Translations under genes and position numbers: made by a program
Shown here: in pieces, positions 34,502 through 43,030 of the stretch
Layout of the letters: each line of letters starts with the position of its first letter
Position numbering within the stretch: position 1 is the stretch's first letter
The notes under the pieces: model-generated
What the model was told of the DNA's origin: nothing
Database searches by the model: none
What the model saw: only the letters and a program-made list of their open reading frames with translations
Assembly: GCF_014654615.1 (NCBI RefSeq)
Contig: NZ_BNBB01000008.1
Location: 124,001-188,000 of the forward strand
Direction: 5' to 3'
Length of the DNA stretch: 64,000 bases
From: Streptosporangium violaceochromogenes
GTDB lineage: Bacteria > Actinomycetota > Actinomycetes > Streptosporangiales > Streptosporangiaceae

Positions 34502-35716
34502 CTACGGCAGACCGAGCCAGCTCGCGAAGCCGCTGAGGTCATGGGGCCGGCGCCGTTCCAGGTCGACGAGCATGCGGACGGTCTCACGGACCATCGGATG
34601 GTTACGTGTCATCTGAGGCGCGACGCGACGGGCGGTCAGCAGCATCTCCAGGGACTTTCGACGATCGCCGTGGTAGAGCCAGCCACGCGCCAGGTCAATG
34701 TAGTGATGGCCGAGACGGACCGGTGCGACCGTCGCCGGAAACGTGGCGTGCTCAGCACGGCGAGCGGCCTCACCACCGTCGTACATCTCCACGGCGGCCG
34801 CCACCTCGTGCATGACCACATTGGAGGGGCCGAACTCCAAGCCGTAGTGGTTCGCGTCCTGGCCCAGCGCGCGGGCGGCCTCACGCGCGTGCTCGATGTG
34901 GTCGAACGCCCTCTGGCGGTCCGCCGCGCGAGCGGCGAAGATCGCAGATCGCAGGTGGGTCGCACCGTACACGCTCAGCTCGGCGGGGCTCATCCGGCCG
35001 ATGTCCTCACCGACGTCTCGCCGTACCCGCTCCAGAAGGAGCAGCCCCTTGTCATAGGTGGCCGTCGCCAGGAACAAGGTCGACCTCTGCCACTGCGTAC
35101 GGGCGATACGGAGCGGGTCCCGTGACGCCTCGGCCGCCCACGCCACGCGGTCCATGGCCAGGCTGCGCAGATCGAAGTACCCGAGCGTGTAGGCGATCGC
35201 CGTCACTCCGCTGTACGCCTCGGACAGCAGCCCGAAGACCTCGTCACGCTGCACGCCCCGGGTCGCGTGAGCGGCGCGGGTCAGGTTCTCCAGCAGGCCG
35301 GGAAGCATCTCCCCCAGCCGGGTGTACTGGGCCTTCCTGCCCAGCGCGGAGGCATGGCGCACGTCCGCCCGGAGATGCTCAAGCGGCGGCGCGACCTCCT
35401 CGTCGGGCAGGTCCCAGGTGAGGAGCGCGCGGCGGATCTCCGGTACGCACTCGTGCACCCGGTTCGCGCGGGCGGCGGGATCGCGGTACGGCTGGCCCGT
35501 CAGCTCGCCGAGCCCGAGACGCAGAGTCCGCGCCACAGCGGTGACGAGCGCCTGCGTTGCGGGTTTGTGTCCTCGTTCGACCTGGGCGATCAGGCTCTTG
35601 GAGCACGGCACGCGGTCGGCGAGCTGCTGCTGTGTCAGGCCACGGAGCTTGCGCGCCTGAGCGATCCGGCGCCCGATTCCCTCTTCGGCCGGGGCGTTCG
35701 TGTCGTGATCGCTCAT
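34502..35716 (-). CDS. XRE family transcriptional regulator with TPR-like C-terminal region
   Basis: A 404-residue regulator. The XRE helix-turn-helix (IAQARKLRGLTQQQLADRVPCSKSLIAQVERG) is at residues 18-50, followed by a 330-residue helical sensor region of TPR character, the plan common in actinobacterial regulators that bind peptides or small molecules. The ATG at 35716 follows GGGGCC. Upstream lies a direct repeat GTCTCA (35743-35748 and 35753-35758, 10 bp apart), a candidate autoregulatory site. The cognate target is unknown. Confidence 0.88.
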   Translation of the reverse strand: MSDHDTNAPAEEGIGRRIAQARKLRGLTQQQLADRVPCSKSLIAQVERGHKPATQALVTAVARTLRLGLGELTGQPYRDPAARANRVHECVPEIRRALLTWDLPDEEVAPPLEHLRADVRHASALGRKAQYTRLGEMLPGLLENLTRAAHATRGVQRDEVFGLLSEAYSGVTAIAYTLGYFDLRSLAMDRVAWAAEASRDPLRIARTQWQRSTLFLATATYDKGLLLLERVRRDVGEDIGRMSPAELSVYGATHLRSAIFAARAADRQRAFDHIEHAREAARALGQDANHYGLEFGPSNVVMHEVAAAVEMYDGGEAARRAEHATFPATVAPVRLGHHYIDLARGWLYHGDRRKSLEMLLTARRVAPQMTRNHPMVRETVRMLVDLERRRPHDLSGFASWLGLP

Positions 35717-36041
35717 GAGCAGGCCCCACCCGTGTCCTGAGGGTCTCAAACAGTCTCAGGCTATGCGTGAAGATCCGGCCGTGTCAGGGGAATCACACGC
35801 CCTACCTGCGGCGATCGGTAATGGGCCACCGTCCACCGAGCCCCAACAACCGGAAGGCGAGCCCTCCACGGAACCCACCTCACATATCTCAGGCCCAAAA
35901 ACCAAACAAAGGTTTATCCATACCCATAAAGACTTCCCCCAAGAAGAGGTATGTGCTGATTGCTGTTCATATGGGGGGTATGAGGAGCAATAGGTAATTT
36001 CCGGGAGGCGGTACGGCCTCCCCCCGGGGAGGGGGTCCGAC
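35717..36041. other. AT-richer intergenic region upstream of Asp23 operon
   Basis: A 325-bp divergent region notably lower in G+C than its surroundings (for instance around 35890-35990). It carries the XRE and Asp23-operon promoters and the GTCTCA direct repeat. A + strand frame from ATG 35764 to 35993 (ending CADCCSYGGYEEQ) has only about half G/C at third positions, unlike real genes here, so I do not call it. Confidence 0.55.
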
Positions 36042-36557
36042 GTGACTGAAGCCAACACGGTGAGCACGCCGAAGGGCGGGGAAAGCCGGGCAGCACAGGC
36101 TCGGACCGACGTCTCCGCAGGTGAGGGGAGCCTGGTGACCCCGAAGGGGACCACCAGGATCGACGGCGGGGTCGTGGCGAAGATTGCAGGCCTGTCGGCC
36201 CGGGAGGTCTCGGGCGTCTACGACATGGGCGCCGGCACCGCCCGCGCCCTCGGCGCCGTCCGCGGCATGGTGGGCGGCGACAGGAGCGCCACGCAGGGCG
36301 TCTCGGTGGAGGTGGGCGAGCGGCAGGCCGCGGTCGACCTCGACCTGATGGTCGAGTACGGCGTGGCCATCCCCGACCTCGCCGGCTCGGTGCGCCGCAA
36401 CGTGATCGCGGCCGTCGAGCGCATGACCGGCCTTGAGGTCACCGAGGTGAACATCAAGGTCGACGACGTCCACCTGCCCGAACCGAACGGGGAGAGCGGC
36501 ACGAGCGGCGAGAAGAGCGGGCCGGAGCGATCCGAACAGGAGTCACGCGTCCAGTGA
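36042..36557 (+). CDS. Asp23/Gls24 family protein (first paralogue)
   Basis: A 171-residue alkaline-shock Asp23/Gls24 domain protein. The core reads IDGGVVAKIAGLSAREVSGVYDMG followed by VSVEVGERQAAVDLDLMVEYGVAIPDLAGSVRRNV, matching the family. The tail is polar, and there is no signal peptide. Asp23 in Staphylococcus is tethered to the membrane by AmaP; equivalents of AmaP follow here. It starts with GTG and is the first gene of a six-gene overlapping operon. Confidence 0.9.
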   Translation: MTEANTVSTPKGGESRAAQARTDVSAGEGSLVTPKGTTRIDGGVVAKIAGLSAREVSGVYDMGAGTARALGAVRGMVGGDRSATQGVSVEVGERQAAVDLDLMVEYGVAIPDLAGSVRRNVIAAVERMTGLEVTEVNIKVDDVHLPEPNGESGTSGEKSGPERSEQESRVQ

Positions 36558-36820
36558 GCGAGCTCGCGCACGAGATAGCCGACGCCGTACGGCACTGCCC
36601 CGACGTGGCCGGCCTGTCGGGCGGTCCCTTCGGGACCGTGGCGACCTACCTGCCAGGGGAGCGGGTCTCCGGCGTCGCGGTGCGCGAGGACGAGGTCGAG
36701 GTCTCGATCATCGCCCGGTACGGCCGGCCGCTGCCGGAGATCGCCGACGAGGTGCGGGCGGCGCTCGCCCCCCTCGTGGGAGACCGCCCGGTGAACGTCT
36801 ACATCGGAGGTACGCAATGA
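36554..36820 (+). CDS. Small protein of the Asp23 operon
   Basis: An 88-residue soluble protein (SELAHEIADAVRHCPDVAGLSGG...) whose GTG start overlaps the previous stop (GTGA). The layout (LPGERVSGVAVREDEVEVSIIARYGRPLPEIADEV) resembles a trimmed Asp23-like alpha/beta domain. Function is unknown. Confidence 0.8.
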   Translation: MSELAHEIADAVRHCPDVAGLSGGPFGTVATYLPGERVSGVAVREDEVEVSIIARYGRPLPEIADEVRAALAPLVGDRPVNVYIGGTQ

Positions 36821-37005
36821 ACGAGTTCCCTGTCTGGTCCCTGATGGGTCTGATCGCGGGCATCGCGCTGGGGTTCGCGAGCGCCTTCGGCGGCCTGGGA
36901 GCCTTCCTGCTGGTCCTCGTCCTCGGCGCGGTCGGGCTCCTCGTCGGCCGCATCGTCGAGGGCGCCGAGATCGACTTGTCCCGGCTCTCCACGAGGCGAC
37001 GATGA
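36817..37005 (+). CDS. Small membrane protein, DUF2273-like
   Basis: A 62-residue protein with two hydrophobic helices (LMGLIAGIALGFASAF and AFLLVLVLGAVGLLVGRI) and a short basic C-terminus. DUF2273-type small membrane proteins accompany Asp23 genes in Gram-positive bacteria. Its start overlaps the preceding stop by 4 bp. Confidence 0.82.
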   Translation: MNEFPVWSLMGLIAGIALGFASAFGGLGAFLLVLVLGAVGLLVGRIVEGAEIDLSRLSTRRR

Positions 37006-37436
37006 CCACTCCGGCCGAACGGACTCCGCCCACCGGCGCGGGCCCCTGGGCCATGCCCCCCGGGGGCGTGGCCCAGGCGCCGCCCGCCGGGGCGGGGCCG
37101 GCCGTACCGGCGGAGCGGCGGGGCAGGACGGAGATCCCCGACCAGGTGGTGACGCGCATCGCCGCCCACGCGGCCCGGGAGGTGCCGCGGGTCCGGGAGG
37201 TCCGCGAGCGGGGGCCGCTGGCCTTCGGAGGGCACACGCGCGCCGTCGTGGACGGGGGTCTCGCCATGCTGGAGCTGGAGGTGTCGGTGGACTATCCCGC
37301 GCCTCTGCTGCACGTGGCCGAGGAGATCCGGCGCCACGTCGGCGACCGGGTTCACACGCTGACCGGGCTGACCGTCGGTCACATCGACATCGACGTGACC
37401 GGCGTGGTCCCCGCCGAGGGGGAGGACGCCGCATGA
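37002..37436 (+). CDS. Asp23/Gls24 family protein (second paralogue)
   Basis: A 144-residue protein: a Pro/Ala-rich N-terminus of about 38 residues, then the Asp23 domain (IPDQVVTRIAAHAAREVPRVREV ... MLELEVSVDYPAPLLHVAEEIRRHV). It overlaps both neighbours by 4 bp. Two Asp23 paralogues in one operon suggest hetero-oligomers. Confidence 0.88.
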   Translation: MTTPAERTPPTGAGPWAMPPGGVAQAPPAGAGPAVPAERRGRTEIPDQVVTRIAAHAAREVPRVREVRERGPLAFGGHTRAVVDGGLAMLELEVSVDYPAPLLHVAEEIRRHVGDRVHTLTGLTVGHIDIDVTGVVPAEGEDAA

Positions 37437-38146
37437 GACCCCCGCCCACCGGACCCCCTGTTCCCGCCTCCGGCTCGGGGCCTGTCCCGGATCCTGTCTC
37501 CGGGACAGGTCCCGGGGCGGAGGCGCAGACCGCACCCGGCGCGGGGCCCGTAGCAGGGGCCCCACCGCCCGCGTCCGCCGGGGTTCCGGGGAACCCCGCC
37601 GCGGATCGGGCGGCGGTCAGGGCCTTCCGCCCGCGCCGGGTGATCCCCTCCCTGATCACCGCCGCCCTGATGACCCTGGTCGGCGTGGTGGTGGCCGCCG
37701 AGGTGATCTCGGCGCTGCTCGGCCGTCCGCTGCGGTGGATTCCGTACGACCGGTGGCTGGGCTGGGCGGCGTCGGCCCCCTGGGACTCCACGCCCGTGAT
37801 GATCGGCGCGGGTGTGGTCACCGCGCTGGGCCTGCTGCTCGTGCTGCTCGCGCTCGTGCCGGGGCGGCCCCGGTTCATCCCGGTCAGGACCGGCGACCCC
37901 GAGCTGATCATCGGCATGCAGCCCCGGAGCTTCACCCGTGCCCTGGCCCACGCGGCCGAGCGGGTGCCGGGGGTCGATCAGGCCCGGGTGAGGCTGCACG
38001 GCAGGACGGCGGAGGTGACGGCCCGCAGCCCGCTGCGGGAGCCCGCCGGGCTGGCCGACGCCGTACGGCAGGCCGTGACCGCGCGGATCGCCGCGCTCGC
38101 CCCGCTGGGCGACTATCCCGTGCGCGTGCACGTGCGAGGAAAGTGA
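37433..38146 (+). CDS. Membrane protein of Asp23 operon (DUF6286-like)
   Basis: A 237-residue protein with a Pro/Gly-rich cytoplasmic N-terminus (about 60 residues), two transmembrane helices (VIPSLITAALMTLVGVVVAAEV and GAGVVTALGLLLVLLALVPG) and a C-terminal soluble domain (RSFTRALAHAAERVPGVDQARVRL...). The C-terminal domain again looks like a reduced Asp23-type fold. It is probably a membrane anchor for the Asp23 proteins. Confidence 0.8.
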   Translation: MRPPPTGPPVPASGSGPVPDPVSGTGPGAEAQTAPGAGPVAGAPPPASAGVPGNPAADRAAVRAFRPRRVIPSLITAALMTLVGVVVAAEVISALLGRPLRWIPYDRWLGWAASAPWDSTPVMIGAGVVTALGLLLVLLALVPGRPRFIPVRTGDPELIIGMQPRSFTRALAHAAERVPGVDQARVRLHGRTAEVTARSPLREPAGLADAVRQAVTARIAALAPLGDYPVRVHVRGK

Positions 38147-38148
38147 TC

Positions 38149-38739
38149 ATGATGGACCGGAAGACCGTGCGAGGCAACCGGCTGGGGTTGCTGATCATGG
38201 GGGTGCTGCTGCTGGCCGCCGGCGGCTACGCCCTCGCCCGGGGCGCGCACGCCCTGCCGCAGAGCGTGGCGCCCGGCGCCGGGCCGCTCACCGGCGGGGG
38301 GCTGCGGGAGGCGTTCGCCGCCTTCTCCCCGTGGCTGTGGATCGCGGTCGCCGTGGCGGCGATCGTGCTCGCCGTGTTCGGGCTGCGCTGGCTGCTGGTC
38401 CAGGGGCGGCGCGAGAGGCCCGGCGGCTTCCGCCTGGAGAGCGGCGCCGCCGGGGCCACCGACGTCCGGACCGACGTGGTGGCCAAGGCGGTGGCCGACG
38501 AGGTCGGCGCCCACCCCTCGATCCTGAGCGCCAGGGCCTCCCTGGTGGGCACGCGGGCGCATCCGGCCGTACGTCTGCGCGTGGTGGCCGACGAGAACGC
38601 GCCCATGAGCGCGATCCGCGAGGAACTCGGCGGCCGCGCCATGCCGCACATGCGCAAGGCGCTGGAGATGGAGCACGTCCCTGCCGTCGCCCGGGTGAGT
38701 CTGCGCGAGGCGCCACACCCCCGGAGAGCCGTCGCCTGA
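38149..38739 (+). CDS. AmaP-like membrane anchor (alkaline shock response)
   Basis: A 196-residue protein: N-terminal helix (LGLLIMGVLLLAAGGYALA), a second helix (SPWLWIAVAVAAIVLAVFGL) and a cytoplasmic C-terminal domain. This two-helix plus soluble domain plan is that of AmaP, which anchors Asp23 in staphylococci. The ATG at 38149 is spaced well from GAGGAAA; a GTG at 38143 overlaps the previous stop. It is the last gene of the operon. Confidence 0.8.
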   Translation: MMDRKTVRGNRLGLLIMGVLLLAAGGYALARGAHALPQSVAPGAGPLTGGGLREAFAAFSPWLWIAVAVAAIVLAVFGLRWLLVQGRRERPGGFRLESGAAGATDVRTDVVAKAVADEVGAHPSILSARASLVGTRAHPAVRLRVVADENAPMSAIREELGGRAMPHMRKALEMEHVPAVARVSLREAPHPRRAVA

Positions 38740-38795
38740 CCGGGCGCCGATCATAGGGTGGGCCGGGACCCGACCGACGCCTCAAGGGAGAAGAC

Positions 38796-39176
38796 GTGCC
38801 TTCGGTTGTGAAGATAAACGTGCTGACCGTGTCACCGCAGATGCGCGAGGAGCTGGAGCGCCGGTTCTCCGGGCGGGCGGGGATGGTGGAGTCCGCCGAC
38901 GGCTTCGAGTGGTTCGAGCTGCTGCGCCCGCAGGAGGGCACCGACCGCTACCTGGTCTACACCCGCTGGCGCTCGGAGGAGGACTTCCGGCGCTGGACCG
39001 AGAGCCAGGCGTTCCAGCGGGGCCACGCCCAGGCCGCCGCCGAGGCCGGCGCGCAGGGCCACGGGCAGGGGCATGACGGACAGGGCCACGGCCATGGGCA
39101 GGGGCCGGTGGCCGGCGCGTCCGAGATCTGGTCGTTCGAGGTGGTCCAGAGCGCGGGGCCCAAGCCCGGTTCCTGA
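38796..39176 (+). CDS. ABM-domain monooxygenase-like protein with His/Gly-rich insertion
   Basis: A 126-residue ferredoxin-like alpha/beta-barrel protein of the antibiotic biosynthesis monooxygenase group, which includes IsdG/MhuD-like haem-degrading enzymes. The core is SVVKINVLTVSPQMREELERRF...GFEWFELLRP...YLVYTRWRSEEDFRRW. Residues 85-105 form a low-complexity G-H-G-Q insertion before the last strand (IWSFEVVQ). Haem or metal binding is possible but not shown. It starts with GTG after GGGAGAAG. Confidence 0.75.
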   Translation: MPSVVKINVLTVSPQMREELERRFSGRAGMVESADGFEWFELLRPQEGTDRYLVYTRWRSEEDFRRWTESQAFQRGHAQAAAEAGAQGHGQGHDGQGHGHGQGPVAGASEIWSFEVVQSAGPKPGS

Positions 39177-39319
39177 CCCGGCCGCCGCCGGGGCGCCCAA
39201 ACCTCCGCCGCGCATCTGGTTGCTAACGATGTGCTGGGAAAAAGCCGCCCGGCTTGACCCTTTCGACGGGATTCGGACAGCATGATCAGTTAACTTCGCT
39301 CACCCCGGAAGGAACTGGC

Positions 39320-41017
39320 GTGCGCCGCCGCACCACAGCACTCATCCTCTCCCTCGCCCTCTCACTGACCTGCGGGACGACGGCCGGCCCCGCGCGGGCC
39401 GCGGACACGGCCAAGGACAAGGTCAGACGGACCGCCGAGTGCCAGGGCGACTGGCTTCCGGCGACCCCGGTGGCGACGGACATCATGGCGGGCAGGGTCG
39501 AGTTCGTCGGCCTTCCCCCGGTGAAGGTGGATAAAGACGTCGACTGGCGCACCGACCCCTACCGCAACCGCTCCTGGAGCATGGTCTTCCACTCGCTGCG
39601 CTGGATGGGCCGCCTGGTCGCCGACTACGAGACCACCGGGGAGAGCGCCTACCTGGCCCGCGCCGTCGAGATCGCCAAGGACTGGGTGGCCGACAACCCC
39701 CGGCGGGGCGGCCCCAAGGCCAGCCCGTACGCCTGGCAGGAGCACCCGATCGCGCTGCGCGCCCCCGCGCTGGTCTGCCTCAGCAGGCACGTCGACGACA
39801 AGTGGCTGTCCAAGAGCCTGGCCGAGCACGCCACGATGCTGTCCGACCCCCGCCTGTACGAGAAGGGGCACAACCACGGGATCGACCAGGACATCGCGCT
39901 GCTGGGCATCGGCTGCCGGTACGGCAACACCGGATGGTCCGATCTCGCGATCAGGCGGCTGACCGAGACGGTCAAGCTCGACGTCGACTCCCAGGGGGTG
40001 CTGCGCGAGCAGTCCCCCCGTTACGCGATCTACGTCCACGAGCGGCTCAAGGTCGCGATGGACCGCATCAGGGAGTGCGGCCGGAAGGTGCCCGGCGACG
40101 TCTCGCGGCGGTGGGAGTCGCTGGAGGACTTCATCGCCCACTCCACCCAGCCGGACGGGTTCATGGTCCCCATCGGCGACGGCGGCGCGGACGTGCGCCC
40201 GGAGGGGTACGCCCACCCCAAGGAGACCGTGCGGATCTTCCGCGGCGGCTACGTCTACGGGCGCACCGCCTGGGAGCGGCCCGAGTCGGCGTTCTACTCG
40301 ATCCGCTTCGGCCCGGCGCAGAAGTACCACGGCCATGAGGACCACCTCGGCGTGACCTACTACGCCCAGGGCCGTGACGTCCTGGTCGACGTGGGCTTCC
40401 ACTCCTACGAGAACAGCGTCTACCGCCGCTGGACCACGTCCCCGCAGGCGCACAACGTCCCGGCCGTGGCCGGCGCCCGGTTCCGGGACAAGACCGCCAC
40501 CCCCCTGAGCGCCTCCTCGATCGGGGAGGAGCGGCAGACCTACCGGCTGACCGACAGGGCGTACGGCGTGCCGAGGACCCGTTCGGTGCTGGTCAACCAC
40601 GAGCAGGACGTGATGGCCGTGCTGGACACGGTTCCCAAGGGGTCCCGGGTCGAGAACGTCTGGCACTTCGCCCGCGAGCTGTCCACCGTCTCCAACGGTG
40701 GCGGCCGGGTCGTGGTCAAGGACAAGACGGGCTGGAAGGCGACGCTGGTCCAGCTGGCGATGCCGTCGTGCGCGCCGGTGGGCGGCCAGCGGGTGGTCAG
40801 GGGCGGTCAGAGCCCCTACCAGGGCTGGGTCTCCCCCGGCTACCTGCGCAAGCAGCCCGCCCCCGCGGTCCTCTCCCCCGCCTCCGAGAGCGCGCTGCTC
40901 ACCCTCGTCGTCCCCGGCACCGACAGGCCGTCGGTCTCCTGCTCGGGGGGCAAGGTGAGCCTGGAGACCTCCAAGGGGTCGGTGAGCCTCCGCGTGAACG
41001 GCACCGGCCTGTCCTGA
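39320..41017 (+). CDS. Secreted heparinase II/III-like protein (polysaccharide lyase fold)
   Basis: A 565-residue secreted protein with an N-terminal signal peptide (RRRTTALILSLALSLTCG, ending near AxA at 28-30). The N-terminal helical domain is alginate-lyase-like (W-S-M-V-F-H-S-L-R-W and NHGIDQD) and the C-terminal beta domain is heparinase II/III-like (KYHGHEDHLGVTYYAQGRDVLVDVG). The likely catalytic His/Tyr residues in these stretches are kept. The GTG at 39320 after GGAAGGA was chosen over an ATG 66 nt upstream. The substrate is probably an acidic polysaccharide; its identity is unknown. Confidence 0.87.
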   Translation: MRRRTTALILSLALSLTCGTTAGPARAADTAKDKVRRTAECQGDWLPATPVATDIMAGRVEFVGLPPVKVDKDVDWRTDPYRNRSWSMVFHSLRWMGRLVADYETTGESAYLARAVEIAKDWVADNPRRGGPKASPYAWQEHPIALRAPALVCLSRHVDDKWLSKSLAEHATMLSDPRLYEKGHNHGIDQDIALLGIGCRYGNTGWSDLAIRRLTETVKLDVDSQGVLREQSPRYAIYVHERLKVAMDRIRECGRKVPGDVSRRWESLEDFIAHSTQPDGFMVPIGDGGADVRPEGYAHPKETVRIFRGGYVYGRTAWERPESAFYSIRFGPAQKYHGHEDHLGVTYYAQGRDVLVDVGFHSYENSVYRRWTTSPQAHNVPAVAGARFRDKTATPLSASSIGEERQTYRLTDRAYGVPRTRSVLVNHEQDVMAVLDTVPKGSRVENVWHFARELSTVSNGGGRVVVKDKTGWKATLVQLAMPSCAPVGGQRVVRGGQSPYQGWVSPGYLRKQPAPAVLSPASESALLTLVVPGTDRPSVSCSGGKVSLETSKGSVSLRVNGTGLS

Positions 41018-41025
41018 GGGCCCCG

Positions 41026-41076
41026 CCCGGTTCCCTTTGAGGACCCGCTCTCCGGCGGGCCCTCGAAGGGGCCGGG
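41026..41076. terminator. Long imperfect convergent hairpin
   Basis: CCCGG-tt-CCCTTtGAGG pairs with CCTCgAAGGG-g-CCGGG, with a further internal CCCG/CGGG stem, between the heparinase-like gene and the convergent cimA stop. Confidence 0.6.
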
Positions 41077-41098
41077 CGACCCCGCGGGGGCCGCGGCC

Positions 41099-42676
41099 TC
41101 AGCCGACGGTGTGGCCCGCCTTGAGCAGGCCGTAGGTGACGGCCTGCTCAAGCGCCTGCCAGGACGCCTCGATGATGTTCTCGTCGACGCCGACGGTGGC
41201 CCACTCGGAGGTGGCGTCGCTGGAGGTGATCAGCACGCGCGTGACGGCGTCGGTGCCGTGGGTGCCCTCCAGGATGCGCACCTTGAAGTCGATCAGCTCG
41301 ACCGCCGCCAGCTCGGGGTAGAGCCGCTCCAGCCCCAGCCGTACGGCACGGTCCAGGGCGTTGACGGGGCCGTTGCCCTCGCCGGTGGCGACGATCCGCT
41401 CCCCCTTGGCGTGCAGTTTGACCGTGGCCTCGCTGACCAGTTCGCCGCCCCGGGTCCGCTCGACGATCACCCGCCAGGACTCGACCTCGAAGTGGCGCCT
41501 GCGCTCGCCCGCCAGGGTGTCGCGCAGCAGCAGCTCGAAGGAGGCGTCGGCGGCCTCGAAGGTGTAGCCCTTGGCCTCCATGTCCTTGACACGTTCCACC
41601 AGCTCGCGCGAGGTCTCCGGCGTCAGCGTGTAGCCGAGCTCGCGGCCCTTGAGCTCGACGGAGGCGCGGCCCGCCATGTCGGAGACGAGCATGCGCATGT
41701 CGTTGCCGACCAGGGCGGGGTCGATGTGCTGGTAGAGGTTGGGGTCCACCTTGATGGCGCTGGCGTGCAGGCCCGCCTTGTGCGCGAAGGCGGAGACGCC
41801 CACGTAGGGGGCGTGGGAGTTGGGGGTGACGTTGGTGACCTCGGTGATCGCGTGCGCGATGCGGGTCATGTCGGCGAGCGCGGCGGGCGGGACGAGGTCG
41901 TAGCCCCGCTTGAGCTGGAGGTTGGCCACGACGGTGAACAGGTTGGCGTTGCCGGAGCGCTCGCCGTACCCGTTGGCGCAGCCCTGCACGTGGGTGGCGC
42001 CCGCCTTCACCGCGGCCAGGGTGTTGGCCACCGCGCAGCCGGTGTCGTCGTGGCAGTGGATGCCGATGCGGGCGGACGTCTGCGCGGCCGCGTGGACGAC
42101 CTCGGCGAGTTCGTCGGGGAGCATGCCGCCGTTGGTGTCGCACAGGGCGACGACCGAGGCGCCGGCCTCGGCGGCGGTGCGCAGCACCTCCAGCGCGTAG
42201 GCCGGGTTGGACGCGTAGCCGTCGAAGAAGTGTTCGGCGTCGAGGAAAACGCGCCGGCCCTCCGCACAGAGGTGGGAGACCGTGTCGCGGATCATCGCGA
42301 GGTTCTCCTGAAGGGTCGTGCGGAGAGCCAGCTCCACGTGCCGGTCGTGACTCTTGGCGACGAGGGTCACGACCGGCGCGCCGGATTCGCGCAGAGCGGC
42401 CACCAGTGGGTCGTCGGCTGCCTTCACACCGGCCCGGCGGGTCGCGCCGAACGCGGCGAGCTGCGCGTGCTTCAGATCGAGCTCTGTTCGCGCCCGTCTG
42501 AAAAACTCCGTGTCCTTGGGATTGGCCCCGGGCCAGCCGCCTTCGATGAAGCCGACCCCCAGGTCGTCCAGGCGGCGGGCCACGGCGAGCTTGTCGGCCA
42601 CCGTGAGGTTGAGCCCCTCCTGCTGGGCGCCGTCACGCAGGGTCGTGTCGTAGACGTGGAAGCGGTCGTCGGCCAT
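41099..42676 (-). CDS. cimA: Citramalate synthase
   Basis: A 525-residue aldolase-type condensing enzyme of the LeuA/CimA superfamily, making (R)-citramalate from pyruvate and acetyl-CoA as a threonine-independent entry into isoleucine synthesis. The [12 protein letters not shown] motif opens the TIM barrel, [13 protein letters not shown] carries metal ligands, and the C-terminal LeuA allosteric domain covers about residues 390-525. The full-length similarity is to the CimA/LeuA2-type branch, so the product is citramalate rather than isopropylmalate; I hold the exact substrate at moderate confidence. An attenuator with an Ile/Leu leader peptide lies immediately upstream. Confidence 0.88.
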   Translation of the reverse strand: MADDRFHVYDTTLRDGAQQEGLNLTVADKLAVARRLDDLGVGFIEGGWPGANPKDTEFFRRARTELDLKHAQLAAFGATRRAGVKAADDPLVAALRESGAPVVTLVAKSHDRHVELALRTTLQENLAMIRDTVSHLCAEGRRVFLDAEHFFDGYASNPAYALEVLRTAAEAGASVVALCDTNGGMLPDELAEVVHAAAQTSARIGIHCHDDTGCAVANTLAAVKAGATHVQGCANGYGERSGNANLFTVVANLQLKRGYDLVPPAALADMTRIAHAITEVTNVTPNSHAPYVGVSAFAHKAGLHASAIKVDPNLYQHIDPALVGNDMRMLVSDMAGRASVELKGRELGYTLTPETSRELVERVKDMEAKGYTFEAADASFELLLRDTLAGERRRHFEVESWRVIVERTRGGELVSEATVKLHAKGERIVATGEGNGPVNALDRAVRLGLERLYPELAAVELIDFKVRILEGTHGTDAVTRVLITSSDATSEWATVGVDENIIEASWQALEQAVTYGLLKAGHTVG

Positions 42677-42742
42677 GTCGGTCTCCTTCGCGGGGTTCGA
42701 TGATGTGCTGCTTCGCCGCGCGCTCATCCGGCTTCGGAAAAC

Positions 42743-42769
42743 AAAAAAACCCCTCACGGACGTGAGAGG
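42743..42769 (-). terminator. Attenuator terminator upstream of cimA
   Basis: Stem CCTCTCACG/CGTGAGGGG (8-9 bp) followed directly by seven T residues (minus strand). It lies 67 bp before the cimA start and is the regulated terminator of a transcription attenuator. An alternative perfect 10-bp stem (GCGCGCCGGC/GCCGGCGCGC) sits between it and the leader peptide. Confidence 0.82.
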
Positions 42770-42793
42770 TCTGCGCGCCGGCGGTGTCCCTTC

Positions 42794-42835
42794 TTAGCCG
42801 GCGCGCCTGCCGATAATGAGCAGACCGTAGGACAT
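42794..42835 (-). CDS. cimA leader peptide (Leu-Leu-Ile-Ile)
   Basis: A 13-codon open frame, M-S-Y-G-L-L-I-I-G-R-R-A-G-stop, ending 25 bp before the attenuator terminator. Four consecutive branched-chain codons (CTG CTC ATT ATC) make ribosome stalling respond to leucine and isoleucine charging. GGTCTGC within the codons can pair with GCAGACC near the terminator. The codons for RRAG form one side of the downstream stem. Confidence 0.82.
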   Translation of the reverse strand: MSYGLLIIGRRAG

Positions 42836-42845
42836 GATGCTCCGG

Positions 42846-42874
42846 AGTCTGCCACACGTCGCCACCGTTTGACA
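42846..42874 (-). promoter_or_regulatory. Putative cimA leader promoter
   Basis: -35-like TGTCAA (42869-42874) and -10-like CAGACT (42846-42851) with 17-bp spacing, just before the leader ATG, so the leader transcript may start only a few nt upstream of it. The -10 match is weak. Confidence 0.4.
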
Positions 42875-42880
42875 CATTGA

Positions 42881-42895
42881 TCTCAGGATCCGAGA
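42881..42895. promoter_or_regulatory. NdgR/LtbR-type operator upstream of cimA
   Basis: TCTCAGGATCCGAGA, embedded in a longer palindrome GATCTC...GAGATC. Same TCTCA-N5-CGAGA form as at leuC, leuB and ilvB. It lies about 7 bp upstream of the putative -35, a position suited to an activator. Confidence 0.65.
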
Positions 42896-43030
42896 TCTCC
42901 CGTCCCGCCGGAACCGCTCAGCGGGCGCGGGCGGGCACGTGGAGGGTTCGGCGCGTCCGCGCACGGATTTTCCCCGGCTTCCCAGGGTGGGTGAGCGACC
43001 GCCGCCTCGATCGGCATGAGAATGGCCGCT

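Noticed and set aside
35764..35993. Small + strand frame ending CADCCSYGGYEEQ
   Set aside because: Only about half of its third positions are G or C, far below true genes here, and no ribosome site is evident.
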